Of a DNA stretch of 64,000 bases, positions 49,601-59,255 are shown in pieces. Where the stretch lies: contig LT598468.1 in NCBI GenBank assembly GCA_900074745.1, forward strand, positions 1,714,693 through 1,778,692, in the 5' to 3' direction. The DNA is from Lachancea mirantina. Lineage: Eukaryota; Ascomycota; Saccharomycetes; Saccharomycetales; Saccharomycetaceae. The notes under the pieces are model-generated. The model saw only the letters and a program-made list of their open reading frames with translations. It searched no databases and was not told where the DNA came from. Each line of letters starts with the position of its first letter. Within the stretch, counting starts at the first letter, position 1. Made by a program: the position numbers and the translations under genes.

Positions 49601-50898
49601 GAGTTTCTCAACACTGTTTCATCAAAGCTGCGGCTTTAAGCCCTCGAGAAGTCAGAGCGTGGTATGATCTTGCAATACTGGCCCTAAAAAACAAAGATTT
49701 CGGTCTCGCGAGATCAATTATAACCAAGTCATTGAGTATGGCTCCCCAAAATCCTTTGCCATGGCTGGCAATGGCTTTAACTCCTGGAATATCCGAGGAT
49801 GGGAAGAGTTCTTCCAACCTTTTATCGCATGCCTTCATCCTCTCTAACGGTCGCTCATCGGCGGCTCAAATTTTATACGCCCAGGATGTGTTTTCGCAAA
49901 CGCTGAGCTCATCACAAAGCGAATCAAGCATTGAGGCTGTTCAACGCTTGACGGCTGCATCGGAAGGGTTGGATGATTACTTGCGGAAGTTCCCTGATGA
50001 CACAAACGCTTTAAAGCATGCCATCGTCATATCGGAACGACTCCATGATTATCGATTAGCAGAGTTCTTTTGCCGTCGCTTATCAACGTTATTAGAAATT
50101 CGTTTCGAATCAGCTCAGGATGAGTCACAATTAAAGGAATTCGGAATCATCAAGGCTCAAATGGCTCGCATTTCTCTAGGGTTTGGAGAATACGAAGCTG
50201 CGATTGATGCCGCAAAATTGTCGTTAGGGCTCTTACTGGAGAATGATGATTTACAGACTTCAGAAGCGATCATGTCAAATTACATTGTTCTCGGTCTATC
50301 CTCTTTCTTCTTGTCTGATAACGAGGAAACCTTCAATTATTTTCAAACCGCGTTGGAACGGTTTGGCGAAACGAGACAAGTCATTACTTTAATTGCAAAA
50401 ATTCTTTACAGTATGGATTCACACGAGACGCGGGGACTTGCCCTCAAAGAACTCGTTGATTGCCTTTCAAGGAACGAAGGAGATCTCGTTGTGACTCTGA
50501 TGATAGCTGCCATTTCCTTACTTGATGATTCCCCCAACGACATGAAAGCAGTCCTCCAAGAGCTGCAAGGACTCCCATTGAAGACTCTCACTTTTGATCA
50601 ACAAAAAAATGTGCCCTTCTTAGTGGAAAGGATAGAACAACGGTTGGGCTTGAAAGATAACGAATTTGAGTGCTGGAAGCGTTCGGCATTTTTCTTTCCT
50701 AATGATAGTCGTTCATGGTCTAAACTTGATCGAAAAATAAGTGCTCGTGTAGCCACAGATTCTCAAAGCAAGGTGACAGCAGGCCAGATGAGCGTTTTAT
50801 GTTGCGAGCTTCAGGATCTTTCGAAACTGCAGAGAGGTATATTTCTTTGCCCATGGAGCACTAAAGCTGTCGGAATGCTAAAAAGCTGTTTTATATAG
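46681..50898 (+). CDS. SKI3: Ski complex TPR scaffold Ski3
   Basis: Scaffold of the cytoplasmic Ski2-Ski3-Ski8 complex that feeds mRNA to the exosome in 3'-5' decay, non-stop decay and antiviral repression of killer RNAs. The protein has 1405 residues (S. cerevisiae: 1432). It consists almost wholly of TPR repeats, clearest near the start (EDYDEAINCSLRTLK, AHVFLGKAYSCVGELKDAKKHY) and in the middle (SWIGLGQAYLACGRVEASLKAFERAL). It is convergent with RPC82 (62-bp gap), in the order of S. cerevisiae YPR189-190. Confidence 0.95.
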   Translation: MAEVKRLLKEAKNALAAEDYDEAINCSLRTLKTDQNNYIAHVFLGKAYSCVGELKDAKKHYLLALKLQPENILAWKGFFTLFRSEGTVPDVVTFEEYFEFCGEYAEVLLQHQLPLVDLIDDIRAFKSSHKDCQEAYLRHLLPGNALGDHLGRHLMPLHAVLEGLIKILGTREQQLVSKIVSRERLKISASDPEYSLKINALAWEVYKNSDMDNLYQQLINITDQDVERRTIESDWLEYRIKVLKSMPPNLKGLFFLKVREMVFDMIIVEHDSLHAWLLYFEWKDYQDLDQMDVNIISAFMRRYPNEPLAAILYAWISSRFSSYDSKKFDEQAFGGLNKQGSSTEDILQSVTDEIDEAEKSELRRLMDDPSEQSTLGLSEEEVLIALTDNIKQAQQSMLAHRIISRYLLHSKQYEQGLQYVRTGITLVAQNVKSICAQVPNSKRELTLDLATIYTYHEGPKNHKAALALYEKLLEEEPTNVQAKMGKGLILVERGLWQEACDLLTEVATSYPDNLEVASELSWSKLHLDDVAFAEEKLQFVLDHIVGSDNRAMEFRALNYLRLAKTLIKKQTLNGADPGMENIKKAFKNLIQAIKVSDTFAPAYSTLGEIYANFYADSRRAFKCYQRSFELDASDLQAAQYMCERLCKTRNWQTAAAIAGRLIKEEKAKRALQKTSWPFRVLGLSFLEKQDAGGSIQWLQSALRVDSADVQSWIGLGQAYLACGRVEASLKAFERALNLDQGNVFAKYFQAMALANLGSCEDGIELLEQLTELNPHEPAFHISLGNILIQSSLTLCQQGFLTKSVTKASEAIRRMKILTEDKSCSYSSVWFIISNALRLFLKVQSKLDLLPVEELFICFENSSFKSRPDLDFDDTDLASIAANESDDNMSLASKLLILSGKYALGAQDYNDFSRTTRAALWYNMGVDELLAYHNLKLAKNRDAAIYSLKKSIEYQSNTAESWLAFGIASLDLNLRVSQHCFIKAAALSPREVRAWYDLAILALKNKDFGLARSIITKSLSMAPQNPLPWLAMALTPGISEDGKSSSNLLSHAFILSNGRSSAAQILYAQDVFSQTLSSSQSESSIEAVQRLTAASEGLDDYLRKFPDDTNALKHAIVISERLHDYRLAEFFCRRLSTLLEIRFESAQDESQLKEFGIIKAQMARISLGFGEYEAAIDAAKLSLGLLLENDDLQTSEAIMSNYIVLGLSSFFLSDNEETFNYFQTALERFGETRQVITLIAKILYSMDSHETRGLALKELVDCLSRNEGDLVVTLMIAAISLLDDSPNDMKAVLQELQGLPLKTLTFDQQKNVPFLVERIEQRLGLKDNEFECWKRSAFFFPNDSRSWSKLDRKISARVATDSQSKVTAGQMSVLCCELQDLSKLQRGIFLCPWSTKAVGMLKSCFI

Positions 50899-50960
50899 AA
50901 ATGCAATTTTGTTTTTGGATATGAGACTATAAATGTCCATGCCGATATTTCAAGACACCT

Positions 50961-52832
50961 TCAGTAAAATTCGAATATTTCCCAGATCGAGACAATTCTT
51001 ATTCTTCTTGTCAAACCATTGAGCTCGCCTTCATTGACCATCTTCAATTGATTAATCTCGCTCGGCAAAAGTAGTTCTCTTTCTTTACCCTTGACATCCT
51101 CTCTGTTGGCTTTTGTTAACAACGTCGCGTTATCGGTCTTCAACTCTTCCGTTTTGCGAATCAAGTTAGCCATATTCCAAGTAAGGTTATGCTTCATCAT
51201 GTCAAAGGCATGTTTTTCATTATGTCTAAAGAGAAAAACAGATCTTGAAGCTGCCCTATCCACTGTACGGGGAACTTCCTGAATTTCAACAGCATTGTAC
51301 TTGATTAAAGTTGCAATGACGGAGCGAATGTCTTTTTCCTTCATTAAAACCATTGAATTTATCATTTTCTCGGTCGTTAATTTGTGTTCTTTTACGCAGC
51401 GCAGCACTCTAGAAAAAGAAGGACCTAAGGTGGAACTCAATATTGTATCATAGGTAAAGCTCTTGAGACGGGGAATTAAGGCAGAATATGGGACATAGTA
51501 GAGGCCAGGTTGAGCTTCCTGCAGAAAAGGAATTTTGGATGAGGCAAGTAATTTCAAATGAGCATTTATTAGGTCAATACCACGAGCATCGCTGGCGTCC
51601 TCATCCTCATCAGTAATGTGGTCGTCAACTTGTCCCGCATTTTCGGTGGCTCCCATCGGAAGTTGGGGAACAACAAAGCCATCTTCCGTTTTGATTTTTT
51701 TGTTATGTCTCGTTTCATTAGGTGAAGACTTGGATCTTTTAAGAAGCTTCTGGGTTAGTAGCGTTCCGCGAAGATCTAACGATTGAGGAAGGTGTTTCGA
51801 GAGGTCAATGGCGTTGAAAGTTACACCTGGAGTCTTTTCCTCAAGCAAGATCTGCTCCTCTTTGAAAGCATTGAGCTCATCAAGATCTTGGAATAATCCC
51901 GTTTTGGCCAACGGATGTAAAACCTCAGGAGAGCTGCGCTCTGTTATATGAAGCGCATATTCGTATATCGTCGCTGGAATTTTGCCTACCCTCGACGAAG
52001 CGAAGTGGAAAAGGTGTGTTGATCTCTTGGTCTTGAGGTAGCGGGATAAGTTGAACGACAAAGGCACAGTGTCTATGACCTCCCTAAGAGAGGTTCTATT
52101 GTTGATAGTTATGATCTTGGATAGATCAGGTGATTGATATAGTTTGGTGAACTGTTCCTTGGCCTTATGCCTGGCTTCAGTCCTCTTTTTCAAGTCAGAA
52201 AGCGTCGAAGTTTTGGGAATGTTGTTATATTCCTTCTTGTAAAGCTTCGTCCATAGATCAATCTCCGTGGTATTGTCATGTGGCCTTACTGGGACCAAAA
52301 ATCCAGTCTCGCAGAGCCTCACGAACTCTGAAGAAATCTCTGATGTGCCGGCCTCGGATTGGCCGCTCTCAAGGTAATTCTTGACTGTTAACGAGCCAAG
52401 TGCTAGCACGTTTTGCACGATTCGAGCTGCCAGATCAGACTGAAACTTCGAGCCTATAGCTTCCACGATTTCCCCAGCATACAGCATCAAAAAAAGTCCC
52501 ACCTCGTGAAAATAATAATAGGTTGTCTTACGACCGGACAAAGCAGTTTCTTCGAGAAACCGAACGCATCTCAGCTGTATAAGTGAAACTAAAGCAATTT
52601 TGACACCCTTCAAATCCAATTCTGAGAGTTCGCAAAGTTCTCTCGCGCTTAATCTGCCTTTTGCAATCAAAAGTCTTAAAATTTCTGTCGCTCTTTCACC
52701 GAGATGAGCTTTGGACAATTCAGTGTATAGAAAAGTGTCAGGGTTGAGTGCCCTGGCTTCTAGCAACAAAGCTGAACCTCTCTCACCATCATGCAAAAGT
52801 GGAGGTCCGGGCGTCACAGAACCCGTAGCCAT
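50961..52832 (-). CDS. RPC82: RNA polymerase III subunit C82
   Basis: Subunit of the Rpc82-Rpc34-Rpc31 initiation subcomplex of RNA polymerase III. The protein has 623 residues (S. cerevisiae: 654). It is built from winged-helix repeats: the first, about residues 35-85, reads LGERATEILRLLIAKGRLSA onward, and the later ones include EHKLTTEKMINSMVLMKEKDIR near 480. The C-terminus is helical (LTRRIRIVSIWEIFEFY). The promoter side has a PAC-like octamer GTGATGAG (52868-52875) and an A6T4 stretch at 52922-52931 resembling RRPE. Confidence 0.93.
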   Translation of the reverse strand: MATGSVTPGPPLLHDGERGSALLLEARALNPDTFLYTELSKAHLGERATEILRLLIAKGRLSARELCELSELDLKGVKIALVSLIQLRCVRFLEETALSGRKTTYYYFHEVGLFLMLYAGEIVEAIGSKFQSDLAARIVQNVLALGSLTVKNYLESGQSEAGTSEISSEFVRLCETGFLVPVRPHDNTTEIDLWTKLYKKEYNNIPKTSTLSDLKKRTEARHKAKEQFTKLYQSPDLSKIITINNRTSLREVIDTVPLSFNLSRYLKTKRSTHLFHFASSRVGKIPATIYEYALHITERSSPEVLHPLAKTGLFQDLDELNAFKEEQILLEEKTPGVTFNAIDLSKHLPQSLDLRGTLLTQKLLKRSKSSPNETRHNKKIKTEDGFVVPQLPMGATENAGQVDDHITDEDEDASDARGIDLINAHLKLLASSKIPFLQEAQPGLYYVPYSALIPRLKSFTYDTILSSTLGPSFSRVLRCVKEHKLTTEKMINSMVLMKEKDIRSVIATLIKYNAVEIQEVPRTVDRAASRSVFLFRHNEKHAFDMMKHNLTWNMANLIRKTEELKTDNATLLTKANREDVKGKERELLLPSEINQLKMVNEGELNGLTRRIRIVSIWEIFEFY

Positions 52833-54106
52833 TGAAGCTGGAATGACTTGATCTGCGGTAACTGACTGTGATGAGCTGTGATGATCTAATTCTCAGTTGT
52901 GTTCATCTCATCTCGGATCAGAAAAAATTTTAGTTTCTTAGCCTTTTGAATCGTGTGTCGTCCTGAACGCAGAAGATGTTAATAGACAATGGGGATTAGC
53001 TACTGAGACAGGTTTCGTTCGTAAAAATTCAGCCGTTAAGCCACTGGTTGTACTAACTTCTCACAATTTTCATTAATGTAAATTTAGCCGTTCAAGTAGT
53101 GCATGTATACCGTAGTGCGTCGCTTGCTTCAAACAGCAGGGCATCATGAATTCAAAAAAAAAAAAAAAAAAAAAAAAGACATAGCTGGAAAATCCGGCAT
53201 GCTTAGGACGTGGACATAGCTCGAAAATGCGGCATCTTCAATGCTTAGAATGTCATATCCATTGTCATATTCTGTGTCTGTCCTTCATTCAAAGTCGTCT
53301 TGAAAACGTCGACTAAAATAGTTATCGAAAATCGCTGTAATTGCGCCTTAAAAATTGTGTACTACACTATATGCCTGTAAATGGTAGTCCACAAGCTTTC
53401 GCAAATGAAAACACAGGGACACCTGTTTAGGACAAAAATGACTTTTTCTTTGTAAGCTGAATGTCAAATGACAGTATGCTTTCTGAGTTAGCGCTACGAT
53501 AAAATAAGAAAATCAAACGGCACTGTGTGAAGAGATCCGCTAAATCTCAGCCCTTTTAAGCACCCCAATTGGCAGGTGAAGGAACTTTCTCAAATGCCCC
53601 CGCAGAACTTAATATCACTACCACATGAAAGACAAATATTCAAAGAGTTTCAAGACCCAATATGCGCTTTCATAGAGTTGAAATTGTTGATTCATTATTC
53701 CATCAAAATCGATTTAGAGAAGCATCACCGTGGCTAGTGCTTTCGCACTGGTATTTGTTATCATATCAGACGACCCAATAGCATGACGGTATTCTGTTCT
53801 CCCAGAAAGCGCTGTGGTTTGGTCAATCCGATTCGGATATGTCACAACCAACGGCGGAGTACCGAGGATTTTCTCTCAACACCGATATGTTGACAATAAT
53901 GGAAGTACCAGGATTGGTCAAGTTGAAGGAAAGCTAACTTTCTAACAGTTTGGTATAACAACTAATCCCGTTTGCGACAAAGCTTTATAGGATCAATTTG
54001 GTTTATCTGATTGACCTGTTATCAATTTAGTGCATATTCTTCCATCGGCGATTTTTGTTCGCGGAGTTTTCAATTGTCAGGTCTTCGCCATAGTCAAAAA
54101 GCATAA
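52833..54106. promoter_or_regulatory. 1.27-kb divergent gap between RPC82 and QCR2
   Basis: No credible gene. It contains a 24-base poly(A) tract followed by an imperfect direct repeat (listed separately), and CCAAT boxes on the minus strand at 53562-53566 and 53913-53917. The second lies about 190 bp before QCR2 and is a candidate Hap2/3/4/5 site, as usual for respiratory genes. Confidence 0.4.
53154..53254. repeat. A24 tract followed by a tandem imperfect repeat
   Basis: Twenty-four A residues (53154-53177) directly precede two head-to-tail copies of a 35-42 base unit (53178-53212 and 53213-53254). Both begin GACATAGCT, share 21 of their first 23 bases, and end with GCTTAG plus a variable tail. 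The second copy has a 9-base insertion. The origin is unclear. Confidence 0.75.
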
Positions 54107-55222
54107 ATGTTGTCTTCAAGAGTCAGAGCGCAGGCTTTAATTCAAACCAGACAATCTGTTCGTCGCTTGACCGTGTCTGCGACCGACGGTTCCGGCAAAA
54201 TCTCCAGCCTTGCAGTCAAGGTTCACGCCGGTTCCAGATACGCTACTAAAGACGGTGTCTCGCACTTGTTGTCCAGATTCAACTTCCAGAATACCAGCAG
54301 CAAGTCTGCCCTTCGACTTGTGCGTGAGTCCGAGCTTTTGGGTGGTAAATTCGAGTCCACCGTCGACAGAGAATTCATCACGCTGAAGGCTACTTTCCTC
54401 AAGGAGGACTTGCCCTACTACGTTTCTGCGTTAGGAGATGTGATTTACAAGACTTCCTTCAAGGCCCACGAACTCTCTGAGGTCGTTCTACCCGCTGCCA
54501 AGCACGATTTGGCCGTTTCTCAGACCTGCCCAATTACTCAATCTGAAGAGCTTTTGTACTCTACGGTCTTCAGAAAAGATCTTGGTAACCCAGTCTTGTA
54601 TGACGGCGTCGAAAAAGTTACCGTCGAGGACGTCAAGGCGTACGCGGACAAGGTTTACAACAAGGAAAACATCACCATTGTTGGTAAGGGCGTCAACGAA
54701 GGCGACCTTAAGAGATTTGTCAACGACTCTCTATTCTCTTCGCTACCTCAAGGTACTCCGTTGGTGAAGTCCGCCAAGCCTGAGACTTACAACGGCGAAG
54801 CCAGACTAAGATCTGTTGGAGAATCTGTTGCTAGCATTGCCGTTGGTGTTGCCCCTGAACAGTTTGCACAATACGAGCTTTTGGCCAGATATTTGACATC
54901 CCCTCTTTCAGAGTTGGCCCCCCTAGTTTCTAAGGCCAAACTAGACAAGTACACTAACCACGGTTTGTTCTCCTTGTACGTCAAGGGTCCAGACGCTTCT
55001 GTTGTTGCTTCAAACATCAAAAAGGTCGTGTCAGAGCTCAAGGCTGGTAAGGACATCTCCAAGGCTAAGGATATTGCCGCTGCTCAATTGGCTGTCGAGA
55101 GCGAAGCTTCTTTTGCGCCTGTGGAAATCAAATTTGACAACGTTAAAGACTTCAAACTAGGAAAATTCAGTTACGTCGCTGTGGGCGATGTAAGCCAGTT
55201 GCCATTCGCTGACGAGCTTTAG
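54107..55222 (+). CDS. QCR2: Ubiquinol-cytochrome c reductase core protein 2
   Basis: Core subunit 2 of mitochondrial complex III. The protein has 371 residues (S. cerevisiae: 368). A clear presequence opens it ([21 protein letters not shown]). The fold is M16-like but inactive: the zinc motif HxxEH is absent, as in all Qcr2. Conserved stretches include [20 protein letters not shown] and the C-terminal [17 protein letters not shown]. Codon use is visibly more biased (GTC, TCC, AAG, GGT) than in neighbours, in line with high expression. Confidence 0.96.
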   Translation: MLSSRVRAQALIQTRQSVRRLTVSATDGSGKISSLAVKVHAGSRYATKDGVSHLLSRFNFQNTSSKSALRLVRESELLGGKFESTVDREFITLKATFLKEDLPYYVSALGDVIYKTSFKAHELSEVVLPAAKHDLAVSQTCPITQSEELLYSTVFRKDLGNPVLYDGVEKVTVEDVKAYADKVYNKENITIVGKGVNEGDLKRFVNDSLFSSLPQGTPLVKSAKPETYNGEARLRSVGESVASIAVGVAPEQFAQYELLARYLTSPLSELAPLVSKAKLDKYTNHGLFSLYVKGPDASVVASNIKKVVSELKAGKDISKAKDIAAAQLAVESEASFAPVEIKFDNVKDFKLGKFSYVAVGDVSQLPFADEL

Positions 55223-55664
55223 GACATATTCCCAAAAATGGTTTGAAGAAACTTCCATCATATACTTTGAACAAATTTAACTTTATTGATGACACAATCG
55301 ATTTAAACTAAAATATTCGAATTTATTTATTATACATTGGTGATCCAGAACTAAAGCTTGTGAGTCGAACAACTTCGATTCGACGCCAGGATTAACCGCC
55401 TTTGTAGATTAAACTTTTCTGAGATTGACATCTCATAAGAAAGGGCTCGAGAGATACTGTGGTTTAAGGCAATTAGTTCATGTTTTGGTAGAAAAAATGG
55501 TCGTAAATACTGACAACAATTTGAGTCTTACCTAATCGAGGTGCAGTTTACTACTTCACACAAAGTGTGGATAGTCGCTTGTAAGAAATAAAAGTGATCT
55601 CCCATTTGATCGAAAGCGATGCGTCGCCCTTTATCCACTTCAGTGACTCCAATGTCGCGTTGAA
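55223..55664. promoter_or_regulatory. Gap between QCR2 and the ferric reductase-like gene
   Basis: 442 bp without a gene. A 14-codon upstream ORF (55619-55663, ATG CGT CGC ... TGA) ends one base before the reductase ATG. A second in-frame ATG at 55652 leaves a minimal version, ATG TCG CGT TGA. AGGTGCA at 55540-55546 is one mismatch from the Aft1 core GGGTGCA. Confidence 0.4.
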
Positions 55665-57671
55665 ATGCGAGAGGTGTTTTTCTCTTTTCTGGCCTCATTG
55701 CAAACTCAGCCTTTGAAGGATTCACTTCAAAAGCTCATTACATGTGTAGGTGAGGCAGAAAGTTATTCATGGTTGTTTAATGAAACCGAGAGTGATGGCT
55801 CTTATTACTATAAGGCATGTGGGGGGTTCGTACCTTTCACACAAACAACTCTCAATTCTTATCTTTCGTTCCCAGAAAACTCTAATTTAACAGAGGCTTT
55901 CAAGGAGTATAGTGCCCTGTGTACCGCTTTCACTTCACTGGATCCGACAGCAGATAGCCTATTTTCAGCATGGATAAATGGAACTCAATTTTTAATAAAT
56001 TCGACAAACGTTAACAAAAGTATCCCGTCAACATTTCCGATAAGGCTCTCACAGGAACGCCTCCTTTCAAGTTTCCAATCTCTGCACCAACTGTACTTCA
56101 ATTTCACTTTAGCATTTCGATCGGGAGTCCTCATCAATGGCGTTGTTCTTTTCTTGGCATTCTTTTTGTTTCTGACCAAGCGATCTAAGTTGAAAAACAA
56201 GATGGTACGTTACTTGAAATCAAAGCTGGTTCTTCCTGCTCTCTTCGACACATCGCATCATGCTGAGACTAAGATATCTCGTAATTTGCGAACGATATTG
56301 CCAACGCGAGGGGAGTTTCTCGCCGTCATGCTCTTCGTTAGCATCAACTTCATCTTTACTGCCTGCAGCTATCCCATGTTAGCCACGCACGATCAATCGA
56401 AAGCATATTTTTTCATGAGATGCATAGCAAATCGTACTGGTGGGCTAGCAATGTCTTTGATGCCTCTGACAATATTAACAGCTGGAAGAAACAATTTACT
56501 GCTTGAACTTACTGGCTTACCTTTTTCCAGCATGATTTTTTTTCATAAGTGGATTGCGCGGATGATGACATTCCAGGGGTCCTTACATGGCCTTCTGTGG
56601 ATTGGGTATGGAATCTTCTTAGATCCTAGCCCTGTTGTGTCGCAATTTTCTGAGGGCTATTGGAATTGGGGAATTGGAATTTCACTAGTTTCAGTGGGCC
56701 TAGTCATACTATCGATATATGCACTTCGAACTTCAGGCTATGAGCTATTCCTGGCAATCCATATCCTTCTGGGAGTCATATTTCTCTATGGAACTTTCAA
56801 GCATTGTGAGCAATTTGGATGGGTAGGTTGGATTTATATGGCGTCTTTTCTTTGGGTTGCAGATCGCTTATTGAGACTTTGGCACCTGCTAATATCCTTT
56901 GGTGGCTACAGAACTGCGACTGTAGAGCTTGTTTCTGAGTACGATTCACTTTTACGCCTAGCCATCACATCCCGGGAAAAAGAGAGCTTCGAATTTTTCC
57001 CGGGCTGCTACGGTTATCTTTATATCATGGACAGAAAGTTATTTTGGCAGTCCCATCCATTTACTCTTTATGAGCATGAAGGACATTTTGAAATTCTCAT
57101 GAAAGCTAAGGAAGGAATTACTCAAAAATTATTTTCAAAAATTACATCTAAGGGAGTAAAGATTCCTCTGCGAGTTGTACTTGAGGGACCCTATGGTAAA
57201 GAGGCTCCGCTTTCGGATTATTCGCAGGTTCTTATTATCACCAGCGGGGCCGGCATACCGGGCCCCGTCTCCTACCTTGAGAAAGTACTCACCTCACCGG
57301 GGCGCGTCTCAGATCTCTTATTCGTTTGGGTCGTACCAAATGAATCTGTCTTATTGGCAATGAGCGGAAAATTGATCTCTGTCTTAATGAACAGAATCTC
57401 TTCTGATATGAAATTTGAGATTTGCATTTATTTAACGCGATCCTATGAAGAAGAGTTTTCGGGCTCGATCTCAAAGGACGTGAAAATAAGGCACGGCAGG
57501 CCGAATGTTGAACAGATAATTGACAATTTTTGTCAACAAGAAAATGCGGATGCTGCTGTTCTCTCATGTTGTAACCCTTCACTTGATGACTTTGTGAGAA
57601 AACAAGTTGCAAGGAACGTCCTTTATACAAATCGTCAATTAGATTTTTATGATGAGTTACAAGTGTGGTGA
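55665..57671 (+). CDS. Ferric/cupric reductase transmembrane component (FRE family)
   Basis: Flavocytochrome that reduces Fe(III) or Cu(II) with NADPH across a membrane. The protein has 668 residues. An N-terminal luminal or extracellular region with possible N-glycosylation sites and paired Cys leads into a first helix at about residues 145-168. A ferric reductase domain follows, with histidines in the expected helices (FHKWIARMMTFQGSLHGLLW; AIHILLGVIFLYGTFKH). Cytoplasmic FAD- and NADPH-binding parts show HPFTL (about 463), EGPYGKEAPL (about 507) and SGAGIPGP (about 525). Size and layout are close to Fre7/Fre8-type proteins, but I cannot choose a specific ortholog. The N-terminus is not a strong signal peptide. 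In S. cerevisiae this position (after QCR2) leads into subtelomeric genes, so this gene is not syntenic. Confidence 0.85.
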   Translation: MREVFFSFLASLQTQPLKDSLQKLITCVGEAESYSWLFNETESDGSYYYKACGGFVPFTQTTLNSYLSFPENSNLTEAFKEYSALCTAFTSLDPTADSLFSAWINGTQFLINSTNVNKSIPSTFPIRLSQERLLSSFQSLHQLYFNFTLAFRSGVLINGVVLFLAFFLFLTKRSKLKNKMVRYLKSKLVLPALFDTSHHAETKISRNLRTILPTRGEFLAVMLFVSINFIFTACSYPMLATHDQSKAYFFMRCIANRTGGLAMSLMPLTILTAGRNNLLLELTGLPFSSMIFFHKWIARMMTFQGSLHGLLWIGYGIFLDPSPVVSQFSEGYWNWGIGISLVSVGLVILSIYALRTSGYELFLAIHILLGVIFLYGTFKHCEQFGWVGWIYMASFLWVADRLLRLWHLLISFGGYRTATVELVSEYDSLLRLAITSREKESFEFFPGCYGYLYIMDRKLFWQSHPFTLYEHEGHFEILMKAKEGITQKLFSKITSKGVKIPLRVVLEGPYGKEAPLSDYSQVLIITSGAGIPGPVSYLEKVLTSPGRVSDLLFVWVVPNESVLLAMSGKLISVLMNRISSDMKFEICIYLTRSYEEEFSGSISKDVKIRHGRPNVEQIIDNFCQQENADAAVLSCCNPSLDDFVRKQVARNVLYTNRQLDFYDELQVW

Positions 57672-58094
57672 GATTTAAGGGAGGAATAAACTGAAATACT
57701 TACCCGTAGCACACAAATTTATGCAAATGAAATTTTATATATTGGAAATAACGATCAATTAGATCTCTTCCTTGAGTTCAAAACGCGAGCCTGCCCCTTG
57801 GATAAATTGTTTTCGCGACAATTTCTTTTACGGTCAGCTCGGCGTTCGAATTTAAGTCAAGATTTCAAGAACTTTAAATAAGCTTCTGGAAGACACCTTA
57901 GACGAAACCAAGTTCTTTCTGTCAGATATCTCATAACGAGGCAGAAAGCACTCTGACTCTCATCGGATCATGTATTGAAATTTTCCGAACTTAGCTCCAC
58001 TTGACTTAATTGAGATATCCAAGTGGTCTAGACCTGCTATAAAAGGGTTTACGAAATTGAGCATAATTAGTTCTCACCGCTTTATTTATCATCT
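57672..58094. other. Convergent gap between the reductase gene and JLP1
   Basis: 423 bp between two 3' ends. A CDEIII-like string near 57971-57994 was considered and rejected as a centromere. No gene seen. Confidence 0.3.
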
Positions 58095-59255
58095 TTAAAG
58101 ATCGCGGGTAATCTTAGATGGATAGTACGATTCATCATTCAAGTATTTGAGGTCTTCTACTGGCCTTTCGCCATGAGGTGTGATTCTGAAAGCATGACGC
58201 AAAACCGGTTCATCCCAATCAATAACCGCCGAGTGATGAACCCTCCGATTATCCCATATGACCACCGTACCAGGCTCCCAGTTCGCCCTCAATTGTAAAT
58301 CTTGACTATTATTGATGAGGTTGTAGAGTAATGAAAGCAAAGCATCTGACTCAGGCTTTTTCAATTCGACAATCCTGCGAGAAAATGAACTGTTCACGAA
58401 AAGACTCTTCTTCTTCAGGACCGGGTGAACCCTGACCAAAGGATGAATATGAGTTACAGGTGCTCTGCGTTGAATTCCACCTTGAGATTTTGAGTTTTGA
58501 GCCTGTTCCTTCGAGCTGTGAATGACATGCAAGGAGCTCAGGAAGTTCTGAAAGGCGGGTGACAACCGCTCGAAGGCACTTATAGAATCGCTGAACAAAG
58601 TATCGCCTCCGGCTGGGGGACCTTGGAGCACAGTAAAAAAGGTATAGGAGGGCGGTTGGAGCTCGTAAGAAACATCGGTGTGGAAGGAGATGGAGGAGTG
58701 AGAGTCTTTGAAAACCCTTTCAAACTCAGCTCTGTCAGGCCTTCTAAAAGTTATGTGAAGATGTGAATGATTCTCTGGAGCACCTGAGGTCTGATGAATG
58801 TGCAATTTACCGAAGTAGCTACCGTACTTCTCGGCATAGGCAGGACCTTTCGACCCAAAGTCCTGATTACGCAGAACAACAACACCCCTTTGCGCAACAA
58901 ATAAGGCTAATTCATCCTTGCTTGCGTCGCTAAGGTCAGTCAGTTGAATGCCCTTGATTTCGGATCCCAAATTTGGTGTGATGTTTTTGACGACTGAATC
59001 CTTGGCATTAGCTGGAAATAGGTTGGGAAACGTCGCATCAGCTCTGGAAGCAGGGTCATCATACTCATGATATTCTAACGGCTCGTATTTTTCTCTTGGA
59101 TCCCAACTTGGTAAAAACTTTGGGCTATCGACCTTCTTATGGTACTTCTTATTGATCCTTAGAACACCATCTAGACCTATTTCGTCCTGACCGCTATAGA
59201 AATGGGTATCATAATTTCCGTAAGCCTCGTTGTAAGATGCCACCGAATGGGGCAT
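58095..59255 (-). CDS. JLP1: Fe(II)/alpha-ketoglutarate-dependent sulfonate dioxygenase
   Basis: TauD-family enzyme that releases sulphite from sulfonates and taurine, letting the cell use them as sulphur source. The protein has 386 residues (S. cerevisiae Jlp1: 412). The iron-binding facial triad is visible: H-x-D in SFHTDVSYEL (about residue 191) and the distal His in the C-terminal part (RRVHHSAVIDWDEP, then RHAFRIT with the Arg that binds alpha-ketoglutarate). The N-terminus (LPSWDPREKYEPLEY) is typical of the fungal branch. It is not syntenic with S. cerevisiae JLP1 (YLL057C, subtelomeric). An iron-dependent enzyme beside a ferric reductase is suggestive but may be chance. Confidence 0.9.
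   Translation of the reverse strand: MPHSVASYNEAYGNYDTHFYSGQDEIGLDGVLRINKKYHKKVDSPKFLPSWDPREKYEPLEYHEYDDPASRADATFPNLFPANAKDSVVKNITPNLGSEIKGIQLTDLSDASKDELALFVAQRGVVVLRNQDFGSKGPAYAEKYGSYFGKLHIHQTSGAPENHSHLHITFRRPDRAEFERVFKDSHSSISFHTDVSYELQPPSYTFFTVLQGPPAGGDTLFSDSISAFERLSPAFQNFLSSLHVIHSSKEQAQNSKSQGGIQRRAPVTHIHPLVRVHPVLKKKSLFVNSSFSRRIVELKKPESDALLSLLYNLINNSQDLQLRANWEPGTVVIWDNRRVHHSAVIDWDEPVLRHAFRITPHGERPVEDLKYLNDESYYPSKITRDL

Noticed and set aside
52833-54106. Solo LTR or transposon fragment in the RPC82-QCR2 gap
   Set aside because: No TG...CA bounded repeat with target duplication and no reverse transcriptase or integrase remnants were found.
57971-57994. CDEIII-like string TGTATTGAAATTTTCCGAAC, possible centromere
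   Set aside because: No AT-rich CDEII and no CDEI (TCACGTG-type) at the right distance, and the spacing within the motif is off.
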